Positions 47,088-58,337 are shown, numbered from the stretch's first letter. The stretch is 64,000 nt of DNA from Ephydatia muelleri (GCA_013339895.1 JABACO010000001.1:18025370-18089369); one strand, 5' to 3'. The notes: generated by a model not told the origin, from the sequence alone. Translations and numbers: made by a program.

Positions 47088-49227
47088 ACAGTAACGTGAG
47101 CAAAGTGATTGATGGCAATGATGCTACAAAAAAAGTTAAGGCTAGGGCACAGCGCAGTATTTTGTGGAACGTGAATGTAATGAAACCCATTCGAGACAAA
47201 ATTGGGCAACGTATTTCAGCTGTCTGTCAAATTCTTGTCACTGGCAAACATGTGGTGTTATAATCACAACGCCAGGAGGTTCCACCACTCCTATTTGGAA
47301 CCATTTGATGACTGCTCATAAAAGGGAATATTGTGCCCTCAAGGGAAACATGGTATGTCACTACAGATTTTCAGTGCATGTGCATGGTGCACTGTATAAA
47401 ATTGCTTGCTATACATGTATATGTCGGCATACTTGATTTTTAAGTGATAGCTAAAATATTATTTTTGGTACATTTGTTACTCAGATTCCAGAATCTATCA
47501 AGACATCTGTTGGCCAGTCCACAATTGCTGATTTCCACTCAGCACCTTCCATCAGCTTTCCTGTTACAGTCATGCAACCCGAACTTAAAAAGGAGACCAA
47601 TTATAAGGGAGTCCTTTGGATGGCTAAAAGAAACTTTCCCATGTCTACAACATGTTCTTCAGAATTTCATGACTATATTTCATCAGCATCAAGAGGTTCA
47701 TATAAAGGGGCATGTTATGACAATAACATTGGAATAGCCCATCAGCTTGGCAGTTTGGGAATGTCAAAAGCCACTCAGTTTATTTCTGATTTGAGAGATG
47801 ATGGTATCAAGATCTCCATTGCTGGGGATCTATGGAGTGACAATGGAATGGCTCTATTTGGAATATGTGGCCATGGGATTACTTCCAACTGGGACATGAA
47901 AACCGTCCTTCTTGCAGCCTCACCTTGTGGTCATGAAAGGCATACAGGTGAGTACATTGAAGCTCAAACTAAAACACTTCTTGCTAGAATTGGCATAGAG
48001 TACACACCCGAATGTGTTTTCAAGCGTGTTTGCGATAATGGTAGCATCATGGTGCTTGCTTGGGATAAGGATGGAGCCGTTCCATGCTTTGATCACACTT
48101 TGGAGCTCTCTGTCTAAAAGTTTGCAGATGAGTTAGAGACAACACTTAGCAAAGTTTGAGGATTAGTAGGGCACTTCAATCATTCTACTATAGCAAAGAA
48201 TGCATTGGCAGACATACAGAAGGAAATGAATAAGCCCCAACATGTACTTGATCAGGATGTTAAGACTCGGTGGCGATCGACATTCAAAACTTGCAAAGTA
48301 TTGCACGAGAATCAAGCCCCAGTGATGTTTTATGATGTAAGAAGTGCTAGAAATGCTGGGGATACGTACAAATTGAACAAGCTTAGTGTTGATGAGTTGA
48401 AGAAATAGCAGGATGTTTGCAGGTGGCTGCAGATGCTGATGGAAGGTGGAAAATATGCAACATCAGGCTTTGCATTGCCAAGGTAATCGAAAGTGTGGAT
48501 CCAGCAACAAAAATTTTGTTCCCAGAGCGTACTGTGGATGGTCAAGTAGCAGTACCCACCAACTCATTTCAAGCAACAGTCATGCGTGGTCATGCAGCTA
48601 TGCTAAATGATCTGACATAACGTTGGATTATAGAACTTGAACCGGATTTGCTTGACTTCTACTGTGTAGCTGCACTTCTAGACCCTCGTTTCAAGGATTT
48701 CAAATTTCTTCAATCAAAGAAACTTCCGTCTAAAAAGAATATTCTGCCAGCTGAATGGTTGACAAAAGCAACAAGTCGTTTCAAGGTGGAGTTTGATAGC
48801 CTGTGGTCATTTGAGGGAGCCGGTGTGCCGGGTGTGGGGTGGTGTGCCAGAACTTGCTAAGGCAATTAGTGCAGAGGATTGTGGAAGTTCTTTTTCTAAA
48901 GAACATGGAATTAGCGTGGAATGTTTCTTTGGTGATGATGCTGATGTGATAATCTCTCAGCCCAACGTATCGTGCAAGGAGGAATGTGACCAATATTTAA
49001 GCATTCCCGCAATTTCAGCCAAAAGTGATCCATTGGTTTGGTGGCAGCAAAATCAGGATCGATTTCCACATGTTGCAAAAATGGCCAGACAACATCTTGG
49101 TGTTCCTGCAACTAGTGCTTCCGTGGAACGAGTTTTTAGTGGCGTTGGACTCACGTTTAGTGATCTTCGTAAGAATATGAAAGATTCTACTCTTGAATCC
49201 ATTTGTTGGATAAAGTACGATTTGTAA
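47065..49227 (+). pseudogene. hAT transposase: BED remnant, RNase-H-like core, dimerisation region
   Basis: BED finger parts are in two frames (SILWNVNVMKP, then TTPIWNHLMTAHKREYCALK). The core in 47480-48114 reads ISIAGDLWSDNGMALFGICG (Asp), VCDNGSIMVLA (Asp), PCFDHTLELSV; then VGHFNHST, QDVKTRWRSTFKTCKVLHEN, FYCVAALLDPRFKDF and, at the C-terminus, PLVWWQQNQDRFP with TSASVERVFSGVGLTFSDLR. The last is the hAT C-terminal dimerisation motif. Stops at 48115, 48157 and 48406, and frame changes near 47190, 48410, 48620 and 48830, make it inactive. The chain shows no trace of introns. Confidence 0.82.
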
Positions 49228-49530
49228 TATTCATGAATGCATGCGTGGTTTATTCGGTGTGATGTTACTAACTTGTATTATCTGATTTGACAGTGCATTT
49301 GTAATGAATACTGCAAAAATTAGGGTGGAAAATATAGTGCATGTTACACAAGATCAATAGTCTTTAGACACGCCCATTTTCTTAGCGGTAACCATTACCG
49401 TTCAGTAAGGAAGCTTATCGGTAAGCTTTTAATCGATAACGTTGAGAAATTTAAAGTAAATAATCGACAAGAGGTGCTTACTTACTCATAATTATCGATA
49501 AGCTCAAAACCTTATCGATAGTTGACCCTA

Positions 49531-50105
49531 CAAATGACTGCATGATGTGGAATGTAGTGTGTTCTTCCGACAATCCCACTGTCTTGTGCTTCGACTACCT
49601 CCACAATGCCAGACTTTATCTGATCTTGGATAACTGCATCATACTGGTTCAAGATATCAGGACTCTGTCGAAGTCGTCTCAACAAATTGAAAAGTCTTCC
49701 TTTACTGAGTTCATAGTTGTCTGGAAGTAGAGGGTGTGGTTCCTTCCATGGAAGATGTACGCAGTAACGACCATCTTGTAATGAGATGTTCTTAGTGAAT
49801 CTGCTATAAATGCAGTCCTCTCCTTCTCTTATCCCCATGGTGTCCAGATCCCAAAACGCTTGGAGTTTCTTGTCAAGACTAGCCAGATCCAACTGATCTG
49901 TGCATCCCACCTTCAGAACAAGAGAGCTCACAAAGTTTGAGATTGTTGTCTGACTGAATCCAGGGACAGGTCCTGAAAGCACCCATCCAAATCTTGTCTC
50001 TACAGCTGTAGGTCCAACTCGATCAGCCATGCTTAATCCTTCCCGTTGCTACATTCCAGTAGTAGTCGGCACCTATCAAGACATCAATCTCTGACCCTTC
50101 TGAGT
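49531..50105 (-). pseudogene. BEL/Pao retroelement pol fragment
   Basis: Reads EIDVLIGADYYWNV, then after a shift GPTAVETRFGWVLSGPVPGF, QAFWDLDTMGIREGEDCIYS and YIPHHAVI. These are the BEL/Pao segment between protease and RT (ADYYW, GP-A-x-T-x-x-GW-x-LSGP) and the start of RT (P-x-H-A-V). It stops at the hAT right end (49530). One frame change near 50030 and the truncation make it dead. Confidence 0.8.
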
Positions 50106-50107
50106 GT

Positions 50108-50255
50108 TGAAAACATTGGTTACGCAACGGGCTGACCGGTTACGTAACCGGTTGGCATTGCACACTGGTAATGCATCCGGCCGACCAGTTACGCTACCGG
50201 ATGGCCGGTTACATAACGGGTGGCCCGTTACGTAACCGGCCAAGTTACGCATCGG
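50108..50255. repeat. Cluster of six imperfect GTTACGTAAC palindromes
   Basis: gttacgcaac, gttacgtaac, gttacgctac, gttacataac, gttacgtaac and gttacgcatc, each about 25 bases apart and set in ccgg contexts. See findings. Confidence 0.7.
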
Positions 50256-50284
50256 TACGGAACAGATACACGTGGTCAACTAAA

Positions 50285-50620
50285 TCGTCTTCACTTCCAG
50301 CGGCCGGCGTGTCCTTAGCTTCACTAAGCGTCTCCATGTTGCCTGTGTTGCGCATGTGCTTTAATCAGCAGACAAAGTGTTATACTTGCGGTGGGATACA
50401 AAATGGCAGGGTGCGATAAATTCTTGCAGTCTAGTGCATTGCCAAAATTTATCCTATATATAAATTGTGCTCACTAAACGTTAATGTACAACTAGTCTTG
50501 GTACCAGACCCCATTACGACACAGTAGCGAATTAATTATATCACCGCCACACGTTTGGTTCACGGGATGAACGTACAACAGTGATGTCAATCTGTCATTA
50601 ATCCCCCCGGAAAATTATAT
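50285..50620. repeat. R repeat fragments in opposite orientations
   Basis: 50285-50450 is a reverse copy of the R interior (including reverse METLSEAKD coding). 50470-50620 is a forward copy of the R left end. Confidence 0.7.
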
Positions 50621-50693
50621 ATGTACGTGTATGTCATTTACAATTTGTTTAAAGTGCAAATAGAATTTATTGGCTTCTATTATTAGATATATA

Positions 50694-50701
50694 TGACGTC
50701 A
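50694..50701. promoter_or_regulatory. CRE-like site TGACGTCA upstream of gene D
   Basis: A perfect CREB/ATF palindrome 26 bases before the ATG, next to a TATATATGA run. It is conserved at 42083-42090 upstream of copy C and absent from copy A. An attggct (inverted CCAAT) lies at 50669. Confidence 0.5.
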
Positions 50702-50726
50702 TGTATACTGACTAAGGAAAACAAAC

Positions 50727-53700
50727 ATGGAATCTCTGGCCACACAACCCGAGCAGTCGGAAAAGCTTCAGAATTCAGCAACAGCTCAGTCGGTCGACAA
50801 TAGTGCCATCGCAGCGGCAGCGTCTTTACCAAAGGTAGTACCTTTAGTCGGCAGCAATAAGAGCGTGAGCAAGAAATCGATAGAGAAGAAAATTATTTAC
50901 AGTCTTAATGTTACGTTATCGTGCACGGAGGATGGATCAATCCGAGAACGAGAGCTCGGCCTAACCTGGGTCCCTGAGACCATTGCGGACCTCCAAGACG
51001 AAGTACAGGACCAGTTCAACATCCCCGTCTTCGATCAGAAGCTAACGTTTGGACCCACCACACTCAGCAGCAAAGAATCGATACATTCGTACAGTCTGAG
51101 GAGCGGAGACAGCATAACGGTAGAGTACACGACGGAAGCGGACGTCGCAGTGATGCTGGAGACGGTCACCTTCTTGCAAAAGACGCTCACTTTCTTAGTG
51201 TCCGTCGAACCCCAACTTCATCTGTTCCCCATCTCTCGCGAGCTCGAGGCGTCGCTGCAAACAGAGATGGACGTTACGCAGGTCGATGTGTTTAGAAAGG
51301 CCTGTCACTCCGGCAAATCGCCCAAGAGGAGAATAGCTGACTCTGTTTTTTTCGTCAAAGCGGGGGGCCTCAATCTGCTCCAACGGTTACATTCGGCGAT
51401 ATTGCGACTTCCCTTCAAAGTAATGCCCCTGCAAGTCCAGTTGCTTGAAATTGGAATGTGTCAGATGATGTGGACGCTTTCAGCTAAAACAGAGACGGAA
51501 GCGTTCATGCTCGAGGAGCTGAAATTGGACAATATCGTCCAGTCCCTTTTTCGAGTGACTCTGGTACCGAACGCAACCATTTCTCCTCCCCGCAACCCTT
51601 ACACGGAGTGGATGGGGAACATCCAGCTGGAAGTAATTAACGAGTTGATAGCTACCTCTGCGGGATGCCTGGCCTGGTAAGTCGTGGCGGGCCAACGCAT
51701 ACATTGTAGTAGTAAAGTTTCAGCACGATACATGCAAGCGCGCATTTGGATAATTATACCGTCGGATATCAGGAGAGAGATACCATGCACTCAATGCTTA
51801 CAGCAGATCAATACAAAGAGAACCACATGCATATCGCATCGAATTCCGTAGTATACAAACTGCTTCTTCCCTTAAAGAAGATGATTCCTACATGTAAGTA
51901 TAAGTACACAGACTGCCTCTTCAATTCCTTAGCTTAATGTACGAACGGACAGCGTTTGTTCCCGCGTGGTTCACTGGTTCCGCAAAAACATGTAGTAGTT
52001 TGCACGATTTCTGCCGCTTTTAATGCAAATGCATAATGAATACCTCGACAATCCTGACCAACTATTAAACTTTATTGTAAGTTTTTATTCGCGGGAACCG
52101 AGCGGGAACCACAGTTCCCGCTCGGGAACCACCAATACAATCTGAGAGTGGGAGTACCAGTTGAATTGAAAATGGCACCAGGATTCAAAGTTGAAAATCG
52201 TGTAAAAGCAAACGCCAACTCTATATCTTTGGGTACCAATGAGTGGGAGATATATTTGGACCTTGGGCCTTGAGGCATAAAGTCCATGGAACGGTTGTTG
52301 AGGTACTGGGCAGTTTTCCCTTTATCTCTCTTTGTGCGCATGCGCTTTTGTAAATACGGCACTATACAAAACCAGTTTCGTTAATAATTACAAGGGAACC
52401 GAATGTACCTATTAGTTTCGATTTCCAGCCTCTTTGGATGTATTTATAGTCGTCATATTTATGGGGAACCAAGATCCATCACGTACATGTATATAGCTAT
52501 TCGAGTAATTAAAACAAACACTGCTTTTTCCACTAGTAGACAATAACCAATAGAATGGGACCGTGCCGCGGGAACCTTCCATACAAACGGGAAATAATGC
52601 GCGCGAGCTGATCGATGTACCATGGCATTGCATATCTCAGCATCTAGCAAGCACACGGAGTTCAGTGTTATGGGGGAGAAATAGCATTGGCACCTGTATA
52701 CACTTACATCGCTCAAATAATCATAACTTGGCAAATAAACGGAAAGTGGTTCTCGGGCGGGAACCAATGTTCCACTGAACGTTCGTACTTTAATTCTTCA
52801 CCTTTGGCGCATAGAATAGTAGTCAAGGTGACACGTGACACTCCACCCCTAAGTTTAATATGCTTTATGAATATGGCTGTCATATACATGTACATGTAGA
52901 ATATATAATGCATTTGAATCATCATAATTGTGCTAGTGACTATATCCATTGCACCGTGTACATACGTGATAATGCCGGAGGTAATGTTGTTGCAACGAAC
53001 TGTTCTATAGTAGGATAGAATCAGATAGTGATCACAACATGGAGTTCCTCGCGTGCCCAAAACTATAGTACAATTGTTTCAGTCATGTTTTTTTGTGTGT
53101 TATTTATTATTATAGTATACACTCATGATCTCAGATTAGTATTATTTGAGAAAGTAATATGGTGTTGATATATACCCGCCCTAAATTACAAGTACTTGTA
53201 TATTACGCAGTGTGGCCGAGTACGAGTCGCCTAATATTCAAATAGAACTTGCTTCCAGTCCCAAGTTTCTTGAACAGATCGAGGGCGCATTGCAGTCTTT
53301 ACCGGCATCCTTTAGAAACAGTTATCTCCTAGTAATGTCCTTGCTGACTGCGCTGGCTTACAACCTAGATACGCACCGTTACCTGTGTAAGCCCCACGTG
53401 ATACAATCAATCATCAGGACATGGAAGAATGCTGACCCTACACCCGAGAACAATGCGACACGGGGAGAGAGCGTTTACCTCAAGTAAGCAACCAATAACC
53501 CATTATTGCGTACAGCACTAAAGAATTTTTGTTTCTTATACACGTATATGTTCCAATACTATAGGTATTGCTCAGCGTTGCAAATTTCAATGCTCTGCGC
53601 TTCGAGGCACAGCTTCACCACACAGTACCTACAGATCAACGAGCTCTTGGAACAGTTTCTAAGCGAGGCGGATGCTAACGAGATTCACACATACGAACGA

Positions 53701-54117
53701 GAATTAGACTATTGGTTGAATAAGTACATTCCTTACCTGAGGGTGGTCTACATGCCCTTTTATGCCAAGAAAACTGTGCAGGCATGTGGCTCTGACCAAC
53801 GCTACAGAAACCTTCAGATGATGTGCATTGAAACACACGTCCTGTTTTTCCAAGTGATTCTCATCGGAGAACGAGAGAGGAAAAGAATGGTGGATCAAGG
53901 GTTGATGGATTACGTAGTCTGTTTGCCGAGCGTCCTTCCTGCCGGGTCCAGGGCTCAGCAGAGAGCCAAGGACCTGGTGACCATGTTGGGGAAGGAGATG
54001 CATCTTCAGCCACCCAGTTTGAACACCATGGCAAGAGCCAGACTTGCCGCTACACACTTTGGATTCGACAGAGTACTAAAAGCACCTGTTCAAGAGCTTC
54101 TGTCGGAAGTGTATTAA
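50727..54117 (+). CDS. Intact ubiquitin-like/armadillo-like protein gene (copy D)
   Basis: Exons 50727-51676, 53211-53483 and 53565-54117 join in phase (CTG|GTAAGT to tacgcag|TGTGG; CTCAA|GTAAGC to actatag|GTATT) to 591 codons plus stop. Residues 1-50 are polar and low-complexity. Residues about 55-137 are a ubiquitin-like domain (LQDEVQDQFNIPVFDQKLTF, then SYSLRSGDSITVEY). The rest is predicted alpha-helical, with an armadillo-like stretch near the C-terminus (GLMDYVVCLPSVLPAGSRAQ). No signal peptide, membrane segment or catalytic motif is visible, so a cytosolic adaptor is plausible but unproven. No lesions. Five broken relatives lie in this window. Intron 1 contains a TTAA-flanked insert. 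I do not recognise a named family. Confidence 0.85.
51938..52789. mobile_element. TTAA-flanked insert, 852 bp, in intron 1 of gene D
   Basis: Inverted ends tgtacgaacg and cgttcgtac, with TTAA on each side (51934-51937 and 52790-52793). The interior has many gggaacc words, and near its left end a hairpin with 11-base arms (cgagcgggaac / gttcccgctcg) at 52098-52123. Copy E lacks the insert. Confidence 0.65.
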
Positions 54118-55499
54118 ACAGAGAAGCAAAGCAAAACCTTCACGACCTGCTGTCTTTATGCTGCATCTACAGCACCATGTATACATATGTGATGTGTCAT
54201 CACATCCTTAATCATTAATTTTAGCATAGATATGCATGTATACATGTGTAACGATGTGTATATATGCATGGATGTTTAGATCATGTTATATTTGAATGGG
54301 AGCTAAAAGGACGAAAAGTGCATGTCATAAAACTTTCCACCGCCCATGTTACTTGAAATTGGAATGTGTCAGATGATGTTCATGGACGCTTTCGTCGCAT
54401 ATGGAGACGGAAGAGGTCATGCTCGAGGAGCTAAAACTGGACAATATTGTCCAGTCCCTGCACTTGTGTCGAGTGACAATGTATCCGAACGCAATCATTT
54501 CGCCTCCCCGAAATACTTACACGGAGTGCCTGCATCTGGGGACATCCGGCTGGAGTTAATTAACGACTTGATGGCTACCTCTGCGGGATGCCTGACCTGG
54601 TAAGTCGTACCACTATACATATAAACGCGCATTTGGATACATATTATCGGACATCAGGAGAGATATACCATGCACTATTGCTTACATGCAGCGATCAATA
54701 AATAACGATTGATAATTTCCTTAGTGATCCTTCCCGTAAAGGAGATGATTCCTAAGACAGACTGCCTCTTTCTTAAGTTAAATTTTCACCTTTGAAGTCA
54801 TAGCAAATGATAGCAAAGGTGACACGTGACGCCCCACCCCTAAGCTTATTTGCTTTGTGAATATGGCTGTCGTATAGAATACTTAATAATCATAACTGTT
54901 TCATCGTTGCAACATTTATGATAAGGCCGGAGGTAATATGTTGTTGCAACGAACTGTTTTGATAAGATAGAATCAGATAGTGATCATAAAATGGACTGTT
55001 ACGGAAATTTAGTTCCGCCAAAAATTTTGGTCCTAGGAACAAAATTTTCTGGAAAAATTAGTCCGGGTGGGCCAATTTTGCCTGAAATTTTTGATCCGTG
55101 TCCGAAAATTTTAGTCCTACCCTTTGCTTGCGCCTGCGCGTTCTCTACACGTAGCGAATCAAGGTGTTGTAAAGTCTTCAGAAAGCTGCTAGGATGGAAG
55201 GATCTTCGGATGTTGAGGATGCATGAGCTTGTTGGCGAAGTGTTCGAGTATCTTCTCAGTGGCAAATATTGCGATGGAGCGTCAAAGGAAAGAAAGCGGA
55301 CGATACGGAAAAAAAGCTTTGAAGTTATCAGTGTCGAGTAGAGGAGAGCTATTCTACAGGCAAAAAAAGGAAGGGCAAGGCATGTAGTGTTAATATGTGC
55401 AGCAGTTGTAAGCATTTTATATGGAATCCCTTTCTGGTCAACACTCAGGTGGACTGGGCCTTCAGTTACAGATGGGGGATGATGTGGCAGACAAAGCAG

Positions 55500-55642
55500 A
55501 CATAGTGTGAGCCATGTTTGATGTGACAAGTACCCTAAGTTCTGCATGATCCTCTTGACATCCAGTTATTTCTTGAGCTACAGCTCTAAAAAAGCAATTC
55601 CCATCACCTTTAATGCGACCACGTATATACTAGGAGCTTGGT
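55500..55642 (-). pseudogene. OTU protease, N-terminal half
   Basis: The minus strand reads IRGRIKGDGNCFFRAVAQEI, then TGCQEDHAELRVLVTSN. GDGNCFFRA is the OTU active-site block, with catalytic Asp and Cys. OTU proteins remove ubiquitin. The other half lies on the plus strand at 55890-56159. Confidence 0.75.
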
Positions 55643-55889
55643 CCAGAGCAATATCCAAAGGTTTTTCATTGTGATCACGATTCCCTTTGACAAATTGAAG
55701 TCCTAAGACACTGCACATATTATTTGCCAATCTCTGCAAACTGGCAAGTACAATAGTATGATAGGATATCTCTATAATTGATCCATCTGCACTATTGTCT
55801 GCTTTGTCGCCACTGAACGGGGTGTTTGTGCAGCATCATCCCCATCTCATCTGCACAATCCTGCTCAGCTGTCTTGTTACCTGACATCA

Positions 55890-56159
55890 TCTGAAACAAT
55901 GGGACGGTACTTGCGAACAACGAAGATGGATCAACAGAAAGTGTGGGCAACAGAAATTGAAATATATGGCACTGCCAATTTGCTTGGCACAACGATTTTT
56001 GTGTATTGTCCTTCAGGCACCAGCAACATATGGTTGAGATTTGCACCAAAAGAATGCCATGATGACAACAGTCATGCACGAGAGGGCCTTTATCTATGCA
56101 ACTTTTCTGAGCACTTTGAAACTGTGAAGCGTATGCAACATATTGACCATTCAGATTAA
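55890..56159 (+). pseudogene. OTU protease, C-terminal half
   Basis: Reads KMDQQKVWATEIEIYGTANL, LGTTIFVYCPSGTSNIWLRF and YLCNFSEHFETVKRM. The last has the catalytic His of the OTU fold (L-x-x-x-x-H-F-x-x-V). It is in the opposite orientation to the N-terminal half. Confidence 0.72.
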
Positions 56160-56659
56160 TTAAACTTTATTGCGTGAAGATAAAAACCTGTAGTGTAAAT
56201 CACCTGTAGTGTAAATCATTACAATAGAATGGGATGGGGGACCAAAATTTGTAGAGCGGACCATTATTGCCGAAAAAACTGGTCCGGGGGGACCAAAATT
56301 TTCAACGAAAAAATTGGTCCCCAGGACCAAAATTACCGGGACCAGAATTCCAGTGACAGGACCCCAAATTATATATAGTACACGTGTTTCATGATTTTGT
56401 TTTTGTTTTATTATGTTATTTCGCACTCGCACGTTGCGTATACACTGTACATGCACGTCGCACAATATTGTTTTTCGCAAGCAGTATACAGTCTAGTCCA
56501 CTCCCCGCCCGATATTACAAGAACCGGTATATGTTATGTTACGCAGTCTCGTTTAGAAAGAGTTATCTCCTAGCAATGTCCTCGCTGACTGCGCTGGCTT
56601 ACAACATAGATACACACCGACACCTCTGTAAGCCCCGCCCCACGTGATACAATCAATCA

Positions 56660-56893
56660 TCAGGACGTGCTGACATTACACCTGAAACAATTTGAAACAT
56701 TTATACCTACAGTAAACGTAAAACACTTGGAAAAACAATTAAAACCTACTGTCTCGTTGTTGAACACAGTTGATGCAGGGGCATCGTCACCTTGTTCAAA
56801 ATGTTTGTGCGATGCGCTAGACAAATGCCGCGACATATTGTACTGTGGGGAAAAAGTCTCATCGCATACGTGGCACCGAAATACTATGGGCAA
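56660..56893 (-). CDS. C2H2 zinc-finger ORF, probably a first exon
   Basis: MPIVFRCHVCDETFSPQYNM, then SRHLSSASHKHF: one finger with C-x2-C-x12-H-x5-H, followed by an acidic tail. A GTAGGT donor lies near 56708. Family and partner exons unknown. Confidence 0.4.
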   Translation of the reverse strand: MPIVFRCHVCDETFSPQYNMSRHLSSASHKHFEQGDDAPASTVFNNETVGFNCFSKCFTFTVGINVSNCFRCNVSTS

Positions 56894-57039
56894 GCATATA
56901 ACAATTTAAAATACATACCGTACACCATTAATGGTAGATAGCGTCTACCATCTCGATCACCAGTGCAGGTCTTTCCCTCTTTGTCATCGCAACTTAATAT
57001 TTGACCACGAGGACAAATTAATTAATTTTTTAGACAAAA

Positions 57040-57652
57040 ATGGCGTCAACTTCTACACCTGATCCCAACTCCTTTTCAGCTCATAACAGCTCTAGCAGGT
57101 TAGATTGCTAAAATAGTGGCATCTACACTATAATCAAAATGGTACTAACATAGTTTATAAACATATTTCATGCACTATATATAGCTGACCAAACACAAAG
57201 TGTTGACCAAAAATGCATTTGTACGGGTAAAATTGCATCGTTGCATTCAACCATTACAAAGCTTCTTTTTGGTGATGGGAGGTAAGAGTACTATAGTGGT
57301 TCACGAAACACTTGATGTTATTGTGATCATTGTGCATGGTAACATAGCTGTACACAAAAAAACATGCGTTTTTTTATCTGATACCTCAGCAGTTAAGTAT
57401 GTGGATCCAAAATTCCATTCATGTACTTGAATGGGTTTGTAGTCCATCACTATCAGCTGACATGATGTAGACATACTGCCATTCATGTACCTGTGTTCAT
57501 TCAGAGGACGACCTGGTCCAGACAATTACACAACCACTTAGTGATGGGAGGTAAAAGTAGTATATTGGGTCAGGAAACACTTGAGCTAACATTTATTTGT
57601 ACATGTTTTAGAGGAAGAGGCTGAAAATACCCAACCTCTTGTTGAATGTCAG
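57040..57652 (+). CDS. Two possible short exons of an unknown gene
   Basis: 57040-57098 reads MASTSTPDPNSFSAHNSSSR up to a GCAG|GTTAGA donor, with a good start context (aaaaatggcg). 57611-57652 reads EEEAENTQPLVECQ between tttag and GTTAG. Between them 57271-57313 and 57541-57583 are direct repeats (gtgatgggaggtaa). The fold-back element begins just after. Confidence 0.25.
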
Positions 57653-57680
57653 GTTAGATGGCATTTTGTCAGCTTCTCTA

Positions 57681-57998
57681 TGTACACTTCAAATATGAGC
57701 GCGAGCATCTATTTATATCGGGGCGATTGTATTGTAATAAGTAGCAGCCAAATCTTATTAATTGAATGAACAGAGTTCATGTTAGCGGCTAAAGTCCGAG
57801 GGAAACGATGCGTCATGAACTCTTTAAATGCATGCAAAGAAATTAAGCAAGGAACTTTAGCCGCTAACTATATATATGAACTCTGTTCAAAAGATTATTC
57901 AATTAATGTCCAAATGAGCACTTTTGGCTGCTGCTTATTGCAATACAATCGCCGCGATATAAATAGATGCTCGCGCTCACATTCGAATTAAGTACACA
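57681..57998. mobile_element. Fold-back MITE, 318 bp
   Basis: Arms around 65 bp or longer: gcgcgagcatctatttatat pairs with atataaatagatgctcgcgc, and inner arms pair gaacagagttcat with atgaactctgttc. The 70-residue frame at 57779-57991 is arm sequence. Confidence 0.8.
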
Positions 57999-58337
57999 GC
58001 CAAAAGTTACCAGTCTGAATCAAACCTGGTGGTGAAATACAGTCTGGTGTGGGAATGAAATACAGTCTGAATCATGGGTGTTTAAATCAACAGCCTGGTT
58101 GTTAACTGGTATCACAACCCTGGTTCAGGCTGAGGATATTGCATGGTACCAGTTCGTTTCAAAACTGAAATACAATACGAACCAGCATTGGTGTCAGTCA
58201 TGGTTCAGTATCTCGCTCGGACTGGCCGTTGTGCAAGGTTCGTATCCGTGGGTCTATATTTTGATATCAGTTCACCTCGATTATCAATCCTCGACAAGAG
58301 TTGTCCAGAGCACAAATCGCACACTGTAAGATGTGCG

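Larger units (their letters stand above)
46331..49530 (+). mobile_element. hAT transposon with chromodomain, 3.2 kb
   Basis: Inverted ends TAGGGTCAACTATCG and CGATAGTTGACCCTA continue as imperfect subterminal repeats of gataag/taccggtaag words. It encodes a chromodomain, a BED-finger remnant, a hAT transposase and a hAT dimerisation region. The flanking octamers cgtgtgac and caaatgac match at only five of eight places. The left flank is a LINE-like fragment and the right flank BEL/Pao, so the flanks may have been recombined. Confidence 0.88.
54995..56360. mobile_element. Integrase-type element carrying an OTU protease, rearranged
   Basis: Inverted, diverged ends (ctgttacggaaatt and its partner aattccagtgacag) are followed by ttttggtcc repeats on both sides. 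Near 55270-55360 lies KERKRTIRKKSFEV and then ELFYRQKKEGQG in another frame, the pre-integrase segment. An OTU domain is split into two pieces in opposite orientations. Ginger elements with OTU domains have been described. The element lies in the intron of copy E. Confidence 0.6.
54349..56665 (+). pseudogene. Ubl-ARM gene, copy E: exon 1 tail and exon 2 piece
   Basis: 54349-54601 matches the last third of exon 1, with small insertions, and keeps the CTG|GTAAGT donor. The intron that follows is interrupted by the 54995-56360 element. 56544-56665 is exon 2 with an internal deletion between two gcagt words. Exon 3 is not seen. It begins directly after the 3' flank of gene D. Confidence 0.75.

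Noticed and set aside
50108..50255. CRISPR-like array
   Set aside because: The units are short palindromes in diverged spacing with no constant repeat, and the genome is eukaryotic.
54999..55547. 182-residue minus-strand ORF
   Set aside because: Crosses the element end, the antisense of the pre-integrase segment and unrelated sequence; only the OTU frame nearby is meaningful.
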